Shown: positions 1 to 10,532, numbered from the stretch's first letter. The stretch: DNA of 64,000 nt from Fodinicola feengrottensis (GCF_010993775.1 NZ_WOTO01000047.1:1-64000), one strand, 5' to 3'. Translations and numbers: made by a program. The notes: a model not told the origin generated them from the letters alone.

Positions 1-237
1 TGTCCTGGTATCGCGCGATGGCCCTCAGCACAGAGCGCCCTTTCCCGAGTCACCACCGATCACCTCTGTGTTGCATACGCTGACATCGCCCTCGGTCGGG
101 TCGCCGCCGAGAACACCGCCAGCAAGGTCGCCGGGCCGTACGAATTCATCGAACTCGACGGCGTTGACCACTGGGTCCCCGAACGCGCGCCGGAAGCCGT
201 CGCAGACGCCATCATCAAACAAATCAAAACCAGCTGA
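1..237 (+). CDS. alpha/beta hydrolase, C-terminal part (frameshifted)
   Basis: The gene enters from the left edge. Its last third reads through VAGPYEFIELDGVDHWVPE to a TGA at 235-237. The GVDHW stretch is the catalytic-histidine region of epoxide hydrolase/haloalkane dehalogenase-like alpha/beta hydrolases. The segment at 3-47 (SWYRAMA) is the usual cap-domain end but lies in another frame, so a break falls near 45-70. Nucleophile and acid residues lie outside the window, so the substrate cannot be named. Confidence 0.6.
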   Translation, partial: CPGIARWPSAQSALSRVTTDHLCVAYADIALGRVAAENTASKVAGPYEFIELDGVDHWVPERAPEAVADAIIKQIKTS

Positions 238-325
238 CCTTTATCCGCAGCGCTGTGGATAAGCACCAAGGCGCAGTCAGCTGACGCTCTACCATCGCGG
301 TATGCAGATAAGTATCCTCGATGGT

Positions 326-604
326 ATGAGTGACACGACGATCAAAGTCGACAGCGGTGTCAGGGACCGCTTACGAGCAGTCGCTCACCGCCGTCACGTC
401 ACGCTCGGCGCTCTTCTGGACAGCGTCAGCCGCGACCTGGAGCGCGCCGAGCGGATGAAGGAAATCGCTGAGCAGTACGAGACCTACGCGCGTGAGGACC
501 CGGCTGGCTTTCGTGCCGAGATCTCGGAAAGCCACGATTGGGATCAACTGGCCGGGGACACCCTCCCGCCAGCCCGAAACGAATATCCGGATCTTCAGCG
601 TTGA
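326..604 (+). CDS. antitoxin of a MazEF-like pair
   Basis: A small acidic protein of about 92 residues begins MSDTTIKVDSGVRDRL, a ribbon-helix-helix-like DNA-binding start, and has an acidic C-terminal half of the kind that wraps a toxin. I chose the ATG at 326 over the in-frame ATG at 302 because the family normally begins at this point; no clear ribosome binding site separates them. Its stop codon overlaps the TTG start of the toxin gene in TTGA, so the two are translationally coupled. It should neutralise the toxin and repress its own operon. The family call rests on size, N-terminus and context. Confidence 0.7.
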   Translation: MSDTTIKVDSGVRDRLRAVAHRRHVTLGALLDSVSRDLERAERMKEIAEQYETYAREDPAGFRAEISESHDWDQLAGDTLPPARNEYPDLQR

Positions 605-936
605 GCGCCCCGCGACGGGGCGAGATCTGGCTCGCGGACCTGGATCCGACCGCTGACAACGAGGTGGCCGGCCAACGGCCCGTGCTGGTGATGTCGTCCG
701 ACGCCTTCCACAACTGGCCCATCCACCTGGCGATCGTGGTGCCGCTGACCACGTCAAGCCGGCCGTTGCGACACCACACGCCGGTGGTCAGCGGCGGCCT
801 CGATCGGCCGAGTGTCGCCCGCCCCGAAGACGTACGATCCATCACCACGCGCCGCTTCACCCGGCGGCTCGGCGTCGCGGACCCCAGCAGCGTCGAAACC
901 GTCGCGGACAGCCTTCGCGATTTCCTTGAGCTTTAG
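601..936 (+). CDS. MazF/PemK-family endoribonuclease toxin
   Basis: The protein has about 111 residues starting at TTG 601. It shows the PemK/MazF hallmarks: an N-terminal RRGEIWLADLDPT strand, then GQRPVLVMSSD, an AIVVPLTTS strand and a C-terminal DVRSITTRRF segment. These fold as the SH3-like RNase that cuts single-stranded mRNA. Residue conservation suggests an active enzyme, with R in RRGEIW and the S/T of VPLTTS present. The gene overlaps the antitoxin by 4 nt and has no promoter space of its own. It stops 4 nt before the convergent SWIM gene. Confidence 0.85.
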   Translation: MSAPRRGEIWLADLDPTADNEVAGQRPVLVMSSDAFHNWPIHLAIVVPLTTSSRPLRHHTPVVSGGLDRPSVARPEDVRSITTRRFTRRLGVADPSSVETVADSLRDFLEL

Positions 937-940
937 CCAC

Positions 941-2096
941 CTAGTCGTTGTCGATCAGGTCGGTGGGGTCGTCGGCGGCTGGGCCGTCCACGTCCCAGCC
1001 GGCGGGTGACTTGAGCAGCCGATACCACCGGCCGTCCCGGCCCAGCCGGAGCTGGACATCACCGCAGGTCACCCGGTTGCGTTGGGCCCGGGCCGCACCA
1101 CCCCACTCGGTCATCGCCAGCCGCGCCGGCTCCAGCAGCAGCGGGTTGGGCTGCCACTCGTCCCTGACGACGTGGACTCCGCCAGCGCCCGCCTCACGCC
1201 ACCCAATCGCCCATCTGACCAGTGTCTTGGGCGGCAGCGACATGCGTTTGGCCAACGCCGGCAACTCGGCGTTGCCCAGCATCCCGGCGGCCCGGCGCGC
1301 CAGGTCGACCTCGGTTTCCACCGCCAGCCCACCATCGGCCAGTCCGGTCGCGAGTTCCCACGCACGGGAAGCCGCGTCGGCCGCGAGCGCAGATAACAAC
1401 GCCACCGTCACCCGGCTTTCCAACGGCGGATCCAGCGGCAGCGGCGCCGGCTGGCCCGGTGTCGATGGCGGCAACTGCGGAGCTGGCAACGCCGGCAGGT
1501 CGCCCCTGTCGTGCGTACGCCTGCCGCGCATTGACTCCGGTCGGCCCGGCCGGCCCGCTGGACTTCGCTTCGCGGCCCCGCCTGGCCCTGAGCGCGGCGA
1601 GGATCTCCTCGCGGGACCGGCCGCGGAGCATCAGCAGCGCGAACGGGTCGGCGTCCACTGCATCGGACACCAGATAGCACACTGCGGCCGCGTGTTTGCA
1701 CAGGTCAGCCCAGTCCGGGCAGGAACATTTCGGACGGATTTCGCCGGCGCCAGGCAGCAGGTCGCAGCCGGCGTCCTCGATGTCCTTGACCACCTCGGCC
1801 GGCAACTCACCGTCCAGCAGCGCGGCCAGCCGGCCGACCTGTGTCGAGATCGAGGCGACCACCCGCTCCCAGTCCTTGTGGTCAAAAGTCGCAACCCGGA
1901 TCACCACTTTGTACGGCAGGGCACGCCGGCCCTGCACCAAAGCGGTGACCTCACCGCGGCCGACGGTGAGGCCACTGACCGTGTTCTGGCGCGCGTACGT
2001 CCGCCCGCGCGGCAACCTGTTGCGGTCCAGCCAGGCTCGCTCCTCCAGCGCGTACACCCACTGTTTTCCCCACCAGGTCTGGCCAAATCGCCTCAT
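941..2096 (-). CDS. SWIM zinc-finger protein
   Basis: The N-terminal half (MRRFGQTWWGKQWVYALE) and a SWIM motif near residues 140-160 are clear: CSCPDWADLCKHAAAV gives C-x-C...C-x-H. SWIM fingers bind DNA or protein and in actinobacteria are commonly encoded beside an SNF2 helicase. The reading frame breaks at the C run 1503-1506; removing one base joins AYARQ to GDLPALPAPQLPP and continues to the stop at 941. The full protein is about 384 residues. Its ATG overlaps the helicase stop as ATGA (2093-2096), so both are one translationally coupled unit, probably in chromatin or repair functions. Confidence 0.75.
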
Positions 2097-4869
2097 GCCC
2101 GCACCTCGACTTCTTCGCCCAGCCGTACGAGATCGGCCAACTCGTCATTGGACAGCTCGCTCAGCCAGGTCTCACCACCGCCCACCACCGCGTCCGCGAG
2201 GGCACGTTTGCCTTTCAGCAACACGTCGATCCGATCCTCCACGGTGCCTTCGGCGATCAGCCGGTGCACCTGGACCGGCTTGTCCTGGCCGATCCGATAA
2301 GCCCGGTCGGTCGCCTGGTCCTCCACCGCCGGATTCCACCAGCGGTCGAAATGGATAACGTGACTCGCGCGGGTCAAATTCAGCCCGACCCCGCCAGCTT
2401 TGAGTGACAGCAGGAAAACCGGCGCCAGACCGTCCTGGAACCGCTGGACCATCACGTCCCGCTGCGTCGCACTTGTCTGGCCGTGCAGGAAAATCGTCCC
2501 GATGCCACGACCAGCCAGATGTGTCTCCAACAGCCGGCACATTTCCACGTACTGACTGAAGATCAGCACCGACTCGCCGGCCGCGGTAATCACCTCCAGC
2601 AGCTCGTCCAACGCGGCGAGCTTTCCGGACCGGCCGGCCACCGGGCCCTTTTCGTGCAGGTAATGCGCTGGGTGATTGCACACCTGTTTGAGCGCGGTCA
2701 GCAACTTCAGCACCAGCCCGCGCCGAGCGATGCCCTCGGCCTGCTCGATCTCGGCCATCGTCTCCTCCACGACGGCTTTGTAGAGCGTCGCCTGCTCGGT
2801 GGTCAGCGACACGATCTGGTCAGTCTCGGTCTTGGGCGGCAGCTCCGGCGCAATGCCCGGGTCGGTTTTCTTGCGTCGCAAAAGAAAAGGTCGGACGATC
2901 CGGGCCAGCCGCTCGGTCGCCTGCTGGTCGCGATAACGCTCCACCGGGATCGCGATGCTCTTTCGGAAGCCATCCAGCGAGCCCAGCAGCCCTGGCGTTG
3001 TCCAGTCCAGGATGGCCCAGAGCTCGCTCAGTCGGTTCTCCACCGGCGTACCCGTCAGCGCCAACCGTGCCTGCGCCGGGATCTTGCGGATCGCTTTGGC
3101 CGTACGCGACAACGGATTCTTGGCATGCTGCGCCTCGTCCGCGGCCACCACGCCCCAGTCGACATGGGCGAGCGCATCCGCGTCTCGGCGTACGACACCG
3201 TAACTGGCCAGCACCACCTCATCTTTGGCCAGCTCGTCGAGGTGTCGCAGACCGCCGTGATAGCGCCGCACCGGCACGTCCGGCGCGAATTTCGCGAGCT
3301 CTCTTTCCCAGTTTCCCAACAGCGAGGTCGGGCAGATCACCAGCGTCGGCAGCGGCTGCCGAGCCCGCCGATGCAGGTGCAGCGCGATCAGCTGGATGGT
3401 CTTGCCCAGCCCCATGTCGTCAGCCAGGCAGCCACCCAGGCCGAGGTCTGTCATTGCCGCCAGCCAGGCGAGACCACGTTTTTTTTGGTACGGCCGAAGG
3501 GTTGCTTTCAGGTCCGCCGGCACCTCGATGGCCTGCTTGTCCACAGTGGACAGCCGATGAACGAGGGCGGCGATCTGCGGCGGAGCACTGAACTCGACCT
3601 GCTCGCCGTCGATGTCGATCTCACCGGTCAGCGCCGCCGTCAACGCCTCCAGCCCAGTCAACGTCCGGTCCTGCCGGCGGCGCAGCCGGGCCAGCAGTGC
3701 CCGGTCCACTTTCACCCAACGGCCTCGCAGCCGTATCAGCGAACGCTTCGCATCGGCGAGCGCAGCGATTTCAGCCTCCGTCAGCGTCTCTCCACCGAGC
3801 GTGGGCTGCCAGGAGAACCGCAGCAGTGTGGCCATGCCGAGGCCGCCGTGTCCGTCTCTCGGCCCGGCGCGGGCGTCGCGGTGGCCTTCATCTTCATCTC
3901 GTCGGCCACCAAGTTGGCCGGCCACAGCACGTCGATGCCTGCGCTCGCGAGCTGCTCGGCACCCCGGTCAAAGAGGTCATCGACGGCGTCGTCGTCCAGG
4001 TCGATCGCGGTCGGTCGGACTCGCCTGCGCCAACACTGCCGCCAACGGCGGCCATGCGCGCGCTCCTGCCCGCAACGCCAGCAGCAAGTCCGTGTCGGCA
4101 TTCTCGCCGAACCGCGCCAGCACTGCCGGCGGTGCGTGCCACAGTTGCGCCGCGTCCAGCCCCAGGCTCGGGTCCGCCACGCTCCGCAGCTGCACGACCG
4201 CTTGGCACGGATCGTCAAACGCGGTCGGCAGCTCCAGCCGCAACACCACCCGCACGCCGGCTTTTTCCGACTGCTCCACCGCATCGAGCCAGTCCGTCGG
4301 CCCCGAGACCTCGACCGGTTCATGCGCGGTGAAAGCCGGCGCGCCCATCGCGGTGGCGGCGCCAGCGGTGCGTACGAACGCGTCGGCGAGCGCGTCCCAG
4401 AACAGTCGCACCAGCTCGTCCGGCGCATACACCCGCAGCGGCCGGCTGCCCGGAATCGGCACCGCATGCGCGGTCACCGGCATCGCCTTCGCCAGCTGCG
4501 CCAACCACACTGCACATCGGCCGGATCCAGGGGCCCGGCCCGCCAACTGCCATAGCCCTCGCTCGTACGCGCCGGAAGCAGCCGCCCCCGGGCCAGCAAC
4601 CCCACGCCAGCCAAGGCCGCCGCCGACCAGGCCTGCACGGACCGACTCGCTTCGTCGCTATCTCGCAGAAGCGCCGGCAGCGCCTCCTGGACCGGCATCA
4701 TCCGCGCCGGCACCCGCCTTCGCCGCACCCCAGCGCCATGCGGGAGCACGAGCTCGACCTCCTGGTGCCCCTTGGCCGCCTCGCCCCAGAACGCCACCTG
4801 CCCAGCCCGCGGCACCCCACCCGGCTCCGCCGGCAGGAACACAGCCTCAACCGCACTCGTCAAACTCAC
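2093..4869 (-). CDS. SNF2-family DEAD/DEAH helicase (frameshifted)
   Basis: The C-terminal 590 residues are intact and carry helicase motif I (CLADDMGLGKTIQ), motif II as DEAQ (VVAADEAQHAKN), motif III (ALTGTPVENR) and motif VI (QATDRAYRIGQ). This is a bacterial SNF2 ATPase that translocates on double-stranded DNA. The N-terminal accessory region is spread over other frames, with breaks near 4520, 4040 and 3850; joined, the protein is about 925 residues, normal for the family. Start is GTG 4869 (VSLTSAVEAVFLPAEP) or ATG 4911. It is translated just ahead of the SWIM protein, its probable partner. Confidence 0.85.
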
Positions 4870-5100
4870 CCCACGACGGTAACCAGCCACCCCGACAAAA
4901 CCGCGCCGCACATGCCACCCGGCCGTTGCTCCACTGCGAGTTCGGCTGACACTCCAGCCAATCAGGACAATCTGCCAGCATTCGTGGCGACGGATTTACT
5001 TCCGCTGATATCGTGACTTGGACGACCCAGGATCCGAGAGAAGATACACGTTCGGTGACGAAATATCGGCGTTCTGGGTCTCAGACAACGGGGAGTAATT

Positions 5101-5760
5101 GTGACCACGAACGACGATGGCTATGCGGGCCTCACAGACCCGGACACCACTGGGATCGGCCGGGGAATATCCATCCCGACCGCTCGCCCGCAGCAACCAA
5201 CCAGCCCGTACGAACCGCCGGGGGGTTTTCCACCACTCCCGTCAGATTCGAGCGACCAGTCCCGCGGCCGTGGCGCCGGTGATGGCGTCGAGTCGCAGAA
5301 CCCGCTGCACAGCGGTCAGCGGTCCAGCCCGTACGGGTCTCGCGGCTACGCTAACGACCCGTCTGGCGCCGGTGGACCCGGCGATATTTCGCCGAGTCCA
5401 GACGGTGGCGGCGGTCCCCCACCATCAGGATCTGGTAGTGGCGCCAATAGCGGCGGAAGCGGCGGCAGTGGTGTTCAATTCGACCCTGACGGCATTGCCC
5501 AACATGGTGACGACCTCGTCAATCAGCTCGGTCCATTGCTGGAACAAGCCAAAGCTGGTCTGGAAAAGGCGGAGCTGGGCAGCGAGGATTTCAGCATTGA
5601 CGGGGTTCTGCTGAGTAGCTGCTATCCGGGAGCCCACGAATACTGGCTCAAAGAAGTGGACTGGATTGTCGAGGAGCTTGGGAAGCTCCAGGGCGCGCTT
5701 CACCAGGTCGCCCAGTCATGGAGTTCGGCAGAGGACCACAGCACCGTACGAACCCGGTAG
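5101..5760 (+). CDS. ESX-locus protein with Pro/Gly-rich N-terminus and helical C-terminus
   Basis: The GTG start at 5101 follows a GGGGAG ribosome binding site. Residues 1-125 are proline-, glycine- and serine-rich and look disordered. Residues 126-219 (GVQFDPDGIAQHGDDLVNQL onward) form predicted helices with a spacing like ESX-secreted proteins, but there is no WXG motif. It sits one gene from a WXG-type protein and opens the ESX locus. I infer a type VII substrate or substrate-associated factor; I do not recognise a named family. Base composition is visibly less GC-rich than the flanking helicase. Confidence 0.6.
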   Translation: MTTNDDGYAGLTDPDTTGIGRGISIPTARPQQPTSPYEPPGGFPPLPSDSSDQSRGRGAGDGVESQNPLHSGQRSSPYGSRGYANDPSGAGGPGDISPSPDGGGGPPPSGSGSGANSGGSGGSGVQFDPDGIAQHGDDLVNQLGPLLEQAKAGLEKAELGSEDFSIDGVLLSSCYPGAHEYWLKEVDWIVEELGKLQGALHQVAQSWSSAEDHSTVRTR

Positions 5761-5815
5761 CTCGTCCGGCGCCACTTCCACCTGCCCACTCGTATTCGCC
5801 AGGAGACCAGCAGAC

Positions 5816-6656
5816 ATGTCTAACGTTCTGGACGTCGGGAAACCTATCAACACTGCCGCGCAGGCGGTCGTGGGTGTTTGTTGCACCCTCCTCCCCGCGG
5901 CCATTCCGCTTATTTTTATGTTCGAGGCTGGAAGCGGAGAGCCAGGAAAGGTCTTCGAGGGTGGTGAGAACTGGCGTCACGCCGGAGAGCGCCTGGATAT
6001 CTTCACCAGGACAGGACCTGACACAACTGGTCTCGGGTGTGCCTGAGTCGACCTGGCAGGGCCTCGATCGGGACGACTATGAAAAGAAGACCAAGGAACT
6101 CGCGGCAGTTGTCGAAACAAGCGGCATCGGCCTGCAGGTCAGCGGAGTCGCGCTCGATGCTGCGGGGCTGGCCATTTTCGCATGGGACATATTCTGCGCC
6201 GGTATTTCTCTCACAGTCCTTACTATCGCACTGGAAGTTGCAGCAGCCGATGCAGAGACGCTCGGAGCGGCCGAGGCAGCCGGCAACGAGCTTATCGAGG
6301 CGCTTTTGGGGGTCGTGGAAGCCGCCGAACTCATCTACGTCGGAATCTTGGGGCTGCCAGGAGCGGTCCTGCAAGGATTGGCCGTTGGGGGTGCGGTAGG
6401 TCAGGCTCTCGTGACTGGCGACACCACCTCACTTGCCAACCTCACTCAGGCCGAGGTGGACTCCATTCCTGAAGTGCTTCAGGCATCCGCCTCATATGTC
6501 ACCGACGGAGCCAAAACCAGAGCCATCAGAGAGGGCACCCGCTACGAAAAGCCGGACGAGTCGGAACCAGGCAGTGGCCACGGCGGAGAGAACCATGGCT
6601 CGTCTGGATCCAACGAAGGCGAGAACAGTCCAGAGCCGCCGTCCGGCGAAGACTAG
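5816..6656 (+). CDS. large WXG100-like putative type VII secretion substrate (frameshifted)
   Basis: The ATG at 5816 has an AGGAG site 11 nt upstream. The protein starts MSNVLDVGKPINTAAQAVVG, and after a break near 6010-6020 continues LTQLVSGVPESTWQGLDRDD, where WQG is the turn of a helix-turn-helix WXG100 domain (YEKKTKELAAVVE follows). A long alanine/leucine-rich hydrophobic region at about residues 100-210 could insert in membranes. The last 40 residues are Gly/Ser/Glu-rich. Size and architecture fit a secreted ESX effector paired with the preceding gene; function is unknown. Confidence 0.6.
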
Positions 6657-6661
6657 GGCGC

Positions 6662-7108
6662 CTATTTCCTGAGTTTCGACTGAGCCTCACGCAGTCGAGC
6701 GGTTGCGGCATCCGTGTCGCTGGCGAACCTTTCGTAAGATTCGCGGACCTTCGCGCGAGTCGCTTGAAGATTCGACGACGATCCGACGTCGCCGCGTACC
6801 TCGGCTCCCAGTTCTTTCAGGACGTCGCTCGCCTTTAGGCGCAGATCGCCCTGGGCGGCACGTACCGTCGAGATGACGCTCTCGGACAATTCCTCCGGCC
6901 GCTTGCGCATCATCCGCGGATGAATTTTCAGCGCTCGTACGCCATCCACGCTTGTATATTCCACCGAAACCAAGCCATCGTCCGACTCTGCCCGCCCCAC
7001 CAGATCTTTACTTCGGTCGCGCACTGTCTCCAGCAAACGCAACCGCTCTTTCATGTCATGAAGAAGGTGTTCTGTTTCCGCGTTGGAATATCCCTGGAGA
7101 TCCGCCAC
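6662..7108 (-). CDS. YbaB/EbfC-like nucleoid-associated protein, copy 1
   Basis: About 148 residues with the YbaB core: an N-terminal helix (AETEHLLHDMKERLRLLE), a three-stranded sheet (GLVSVEYTSVDGVRALKIHPRMM) and a C-terminal helix. YbaB proteins dimerise and bind DNA as tweezers. GTG 7108 is preferred over ATG 7123 because it follows an AAAGGTGA site and aligns with the start of the neighbouring paralogue. The C-terminus extends about 50 residues beyond classical YbaB with a charged helix. It is the last gene of the leftward ESX transcription unit; such genes recur in actinobacterial ESX loci, role unproven. Confidence 0.75.
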   Translation of the reverse strand: MADLQGYSNAETEHLLHDMKERLRLLETVRDRSKDLVGRAESDDGLVSVEYTSVDGVRALKIHPRMMRKRPEELSESVISTVRAAQGDLRLKASDVLKELGAEVRGDVGSSSNLQATRAKVRESYERFASDTDAATARLREAQSKLRK

Positions 7109-7172
7109 AACATCACCTTTCACCCTGCGATCGATCGGTCGAATTCGCTAACTACCGGTCCGGTCCGTGTCC

Positions 7173-7601
7173 CTACGCGGACGGTCCTGGACTCTGTTTG
7201 CGGCCCGGTGCTCTGTTGGCCGTACGTGTGAGTTGAGCGAGCGACTCCTCGAGGCGTTGCCGCACAGCAGCCCGATCGAACTTCTCTTCACGCTTGGGGA
7301 GCATGTCTTTCGCAAGCGCAGTGGTCTTGTCTCGCAGGTCCGAAGTGGCCGCCCGAATCGTCGCCACTATCGCCTCGGACAATTCCTGTGACTGCATCTG
7401 CATCGCGCGCGGATCGATCTTCAAGGTCGTGAGGCCATCGGTCGCTCCGTACTCGACAGTCACCCGACCGTCTTTGGATTCAGCTTTGCCCACGAGTTCC
7501 TTCGTACGCTCCTGGAACTCACCTACCTTTTCCAGGCGCTTGTCGGCATCAGCAAGGATCTGCTCCGCCTCAGCGTGTGAGACTCCATCAAACCCAGTCA
7601 C
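7173..7601 (-). CDS. YbaB/EbfC-like nucleoid-associated protein, copy 2
   Basis: A 142-residue paralogue of the adjacent gene: AEAEQILADADKRLEKV, then GRVTVEYGATDGLTTLKIDP and AIVATIRAATSDL align with copy 1 over the whole core. The GTG at 7601 follows GGGGAAG. The C-terminal tail is basic (PGRKQSPGPSA). It lies 40 nt downstream of mycP on the same strand and so is probably co-transcribed with it. A DNA-binding or scaffold role in the ESX locus is inference. Confidence 0.75.
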   Translation of the reverse strand: MTGFDGVSHAEAEQILADADKRLEKVGEFQERTKELVGKAESKDGRVTVEYGATDGLTTLKIDPRAMQMQSQELSEAIVATIRAATSDLRDKTTALAKDMLPKREEKFDRAAVRQRLEESLAQLTRTANRAPGRKQSPGPSA

Positions 7602-7641
7602 ATCTTCCCCGTTCCTAGTGAATTCGCGGCCTACATTTCCG

Positions 7642-9033
7642 CTAGCTACTCGGTGGCCCTGCCGTAGGCCCACCTGCGCTCGGTGGCGATCCGCCGGTCG
7701 GCGGCCACATGGTGGTCGCCGATGACGGACCACCAGACCCGGAAGGATAGCCACCTGGCGGCGGACCTGACCCCACCGGCGGCGGCGGAAACCCTCCCGG
7801 CCCGTACGACCCCGACGAACCCAAGCCCCGACGTCTCCGGCGACCAGAGGAAACCAACACCACGACAAGAACAACCACCGCGACCAAAACGAACAGAAGA
7901 CAAACACCGCCAACTACCCACAACCACACCGGCACCCCGCCGCCACTTCTCGAACCAGACCCACTACCAGTCCCCGGCGACGCCTGTTGACTACCACCAG
8001 CCGCAGGCGATTGACCATCCTGCCCAGGGCCGATCAACGGATTACCCGACACCGGAGCAACGTTCTCAGTCAACGCCTCCACCGGATGCACCGTCCCAAA
8101 ACCAAAATACGGATCCCGCCCCTTCGGCCCCTGATCAACCGCAGTCCTAATCAAACGATTGATCACATTCGCCGCATCCAAACTCGGATACTTAGACCGC
8201 ACCAACGCCACCACACCCGAAACAATCGCCGTCGCCGAACTCGTACCGTCAGAAGTCGCGATTCCGTTTGCATACACTCGGGTTGGTACTGGAGCGACGA
8301 TATGCACGGACGGTGCTGATAGAACAACTTCCGGACCATGCGCTGATCCGGACCAGAAATTTGCCTTCTCATCAACGCCCGAGACCGCGACTACACCGGG
8401 CAACGCGGCCAGGCCGGAGACAGCCGGACCCGTGGACTTGACGTTGCCCACGCCGGCTACAACCACGACGTCTCGACTTTGAGCATATCGCACAGCCTCC
8501 GCTAAATCAGCCGGAACATACCCTGGAAAACCGATTGAGATATTCTCTATCTTTGCTCCGTGGTCAGCTCCCCATCGAATTCCCTGTGCGATATTGCTAT
8601 CCGAGCTAATAGCAGATTCCGGGACTGCGATAGGCAAGATCGTCGCCCCCGGCGCGACTCCCAGCTCAGTCATCTCGTTCGCGCCTGTACCAGCGATAAT
8701 TCCAGCCATCTGGGTTCCGTGGCCAACACTGCTAGTGTCGACAGTACCCATTGGGCTCGACGATAGGCCAAATTCAGTTCCAGCTAGGAGGCGGCCTGAC
8801 AGAGCCGGCACGCTGGAATCGCAGCCACTGTCGATCACTGCTACAACCACACCCTGTCCATTGGCGACTTGCTGGGCAGCTTGGATGTGCAGTACGTCGA
8901 GGTACCACTGGCCTTGACGCAAGGTCGCACCTGAAGCCGTGAACGGCACTGATCCAACAACAGCACTTACCAAGACCAGGCACAGGAGGAGTCTGCCGAC
9001 GCCTCCTCGCGTTACTCGCATAGCCGTACTCAA
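7642..9033 (-). CDS. mycP: mycosin, subtilisin-like serine protease of the ESX system
   Basis: The 463-residue protein has a signal peptide (about residues 12-35), a subtilase domain with catalytic Asp68 (VAVIDSG), His105 (GHGTQMAG), oxyanion Asn197 and Ser265 (DGTSSATA), and a membrane helix near residues 368-395 followed by a Pro/Gly-rich cytosolic tail. Mycosins are membrane-anchored, outward-facing proteases needed for stability and processing in type VII secretion. The approximately 85-residue Pro/Gly tail after the helix is longer than in mycobacterial MycP. It follows the WXG-like gene by 42 nt in the leftward ESX operon. Confidence 0.95.
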   Translation of the reverse strand: MSTAMRVTRGGVGRLLLCLVLVSAVVGSVPFTASGATLRQGQWYLDVLHIQAAQQVANGQGVVVAVIDSGCDSSVPALSGRLLAGTEFGLSSSPMGTVDTSSVGHGTQMAGIIAGTGANEMTELGVAPGATILPIAVPESAISSDSNIAQGIRWGADHGAKIENISIGFPGYVPADLAEAVRYAQSRDVVVVAGVGNVKSTGPAVSGLAALPGVVAVSGVDEKANFWSGSAHGPEVVLSAPSVHIVAPVPTRVYANGIATSDGTSSATAIVSGVVALVRSKYPSLDAANVINRLIRTAVDQGPKGRDPYFGFGTVHPVEALTENVAPVSGNPLIGPGQDGQSPAAGGSQQASPGTGSGSGSRSGGGVPVWLWVVGGVCLLFVLVAVVVLVVVLVSSGRRRRRGLGSSGSYGPGGFPPPPVGSGPPPGGYPSGSGGPSSATTMWPPTGGSPPSAGGPTAGPPSS

Positions 9034-9075
9034 TCGCCCGCTCCGTCAAGCTCCGCGCCCTGGTCGCCCGTCGTG

Positions 9076-10532
9076 CTAGGTACCAAGAACTGACCGTGGA
9101 GCATCCCCTTCACCACCCCATACATCGTCATCTTCATACAACCACCCAGTTGGGGAACCTTGTTCGTCTTCCTTTTCTCCATTCCCTTTGGCGCGCCCTG
9201 AGGAGAGCAAATTCGAACCCTTCCTACGGCCGTCGGCCTGCCCAGCCGAACCAGTACCGCCCCGCCCTACTCCAGCAAGTCCGGCGGATGTCGGGGTCAC
9301 CTCACGCCCAGTCGACCCACCGCCGGGAATCCCGCTGGACGCTCCAGCTCCCGCGAAAGGTGAGGTACCGGGAGTCGAAAGAGGCCCCCTCCCAGTTCCT
9401 GCGCTCGCTCCACCGAGACCCCCACCGCCACCACCCGCTCCAGCAAGACCGCCGCCAGACGGCGGGGATCCCACACCCTTGAGGCCTACTCCGTCACCGG
9501 CTGGGGGTGTTGACCCGGTCAAATGATCTCCTGGCTTGAACGGATCTGTAGCGCCCAGCTTGCCTCCGTCGAAAGAACCGGCACCAGATCCTTTGGGCAG
9601 ATGTCCAGCACCGAAGCCACCCCCACCAGTTGGTGACGGGAGCCCGCCGGACCCACCTCCGCCCGATCCAATCCCGGACGCTCCACCAGTTGGGCTGACA
9701 CCCGTCTGGTAAGGATTCGTGCTGTCCGTAATAGCAGACGGTAATGCCGTCGAGGAGACAGTGGGGATGCTGTCGGCGACTGGGGATGTGTTGGTGTTGA
9801 CCTGGTTGTAGATCTTGCGGGCCTCGGCGGTGTGGATGTTGAGGTTGTTCTCCACCCAGTTCTCCACGTCACCTACCCCGGGGATCTTGGAAGCCAGGGA
9901 GAACGCGCGCGGAGCCAAGTCCAGGAAAACCTGCCGGAAAGCACCGTCGGCGACATGGGTATGAGCCTGCCGCGCCTCGATGATGTCACCAACCATCGTC
10001 GGAGGAATCGGCATCGACTCCTGCGCAGCGGCGAGATACCCAGCAGCGGACTGCAGCGCAAGCCCAACCCCGCCATTGGCGTTGGCGTTCTCCAGGACCG
10101 AATCCAGGTCAGTCGCCAGCGTCGTGACGTGCTTCGCGTACGCATCATAAGCCGCACCAGACCACACCCTGTTTGTCTTCAGTTCAACGACGTGCTTCTT
10201 CAAAGCCGTCGACACCTCACCGAGGTTCTTCAACAACGCGGTCCAGCCGTGGCCGGCCTCCGCCACATCCCCCGGCCAACCATCAACCACCACCTGGTTG
10301 ACCATCGTCTCCCAATCAGCGGCGAAACCAGAACCATCCACCTTGTGACCAGGCTCAGGGGACACCGCCGCACGCACGCCACTACCCGACGCTTGTCCTG
10401 TGTACGGCTGCGGAGCAGACGGAGCTCCAGCCGACGAGGTGCTCCCCGTAGGCCGGGAATTCCCTGCGGATGTGTCACTCGTTGAAGGCTGACCGCTACC
10501 AGCTTGGCGCCGCCAGTATCGAAATTGCCCAT
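9076..10532 (-). CDS. WXG-like ESX protein with acidic C-terminal WLYEDDDVWG motif
   Basis: After a low-complexity start the protein has a helical domain with the WXG turn VWSGAAYDAYAKHV near residue 120 of the mature frame, a second helical region up to NIHTAEARKIYNQV, a glycine/serine/proline-rich stretch of about 200 residues, and the end WLYEDDDVWGGEGDAP. The ATG at 10532 overlaps the stop of the preceding gene in TGATG, but that frame (MGNFDTGGAKL) must shift near 10495 to reach the main frame. The same terminal motif ends the protein at 25178-26297. Likely a large secreted ESX protein analogous to PPE proteins; not homologous enough to name. Confidence 0.7.

Noticed and set aside
948..4555. 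Long plus-strand open frames over the SWIM and SNF2 genes
   Set aside because: No domain motifs; they mirror clear minus-strand coding sequence.
6662..9033. Lower GC region as a prophage or integrated element
   Set aside because: No integrase, attachment sites or phage genes; the genes belong to the ESX operon.
9076..10532. Authentic PPE protein
   Set aside because: The helical domain has a WXG-type turn but no PPE N-terminal signature, and no PE partner is present.
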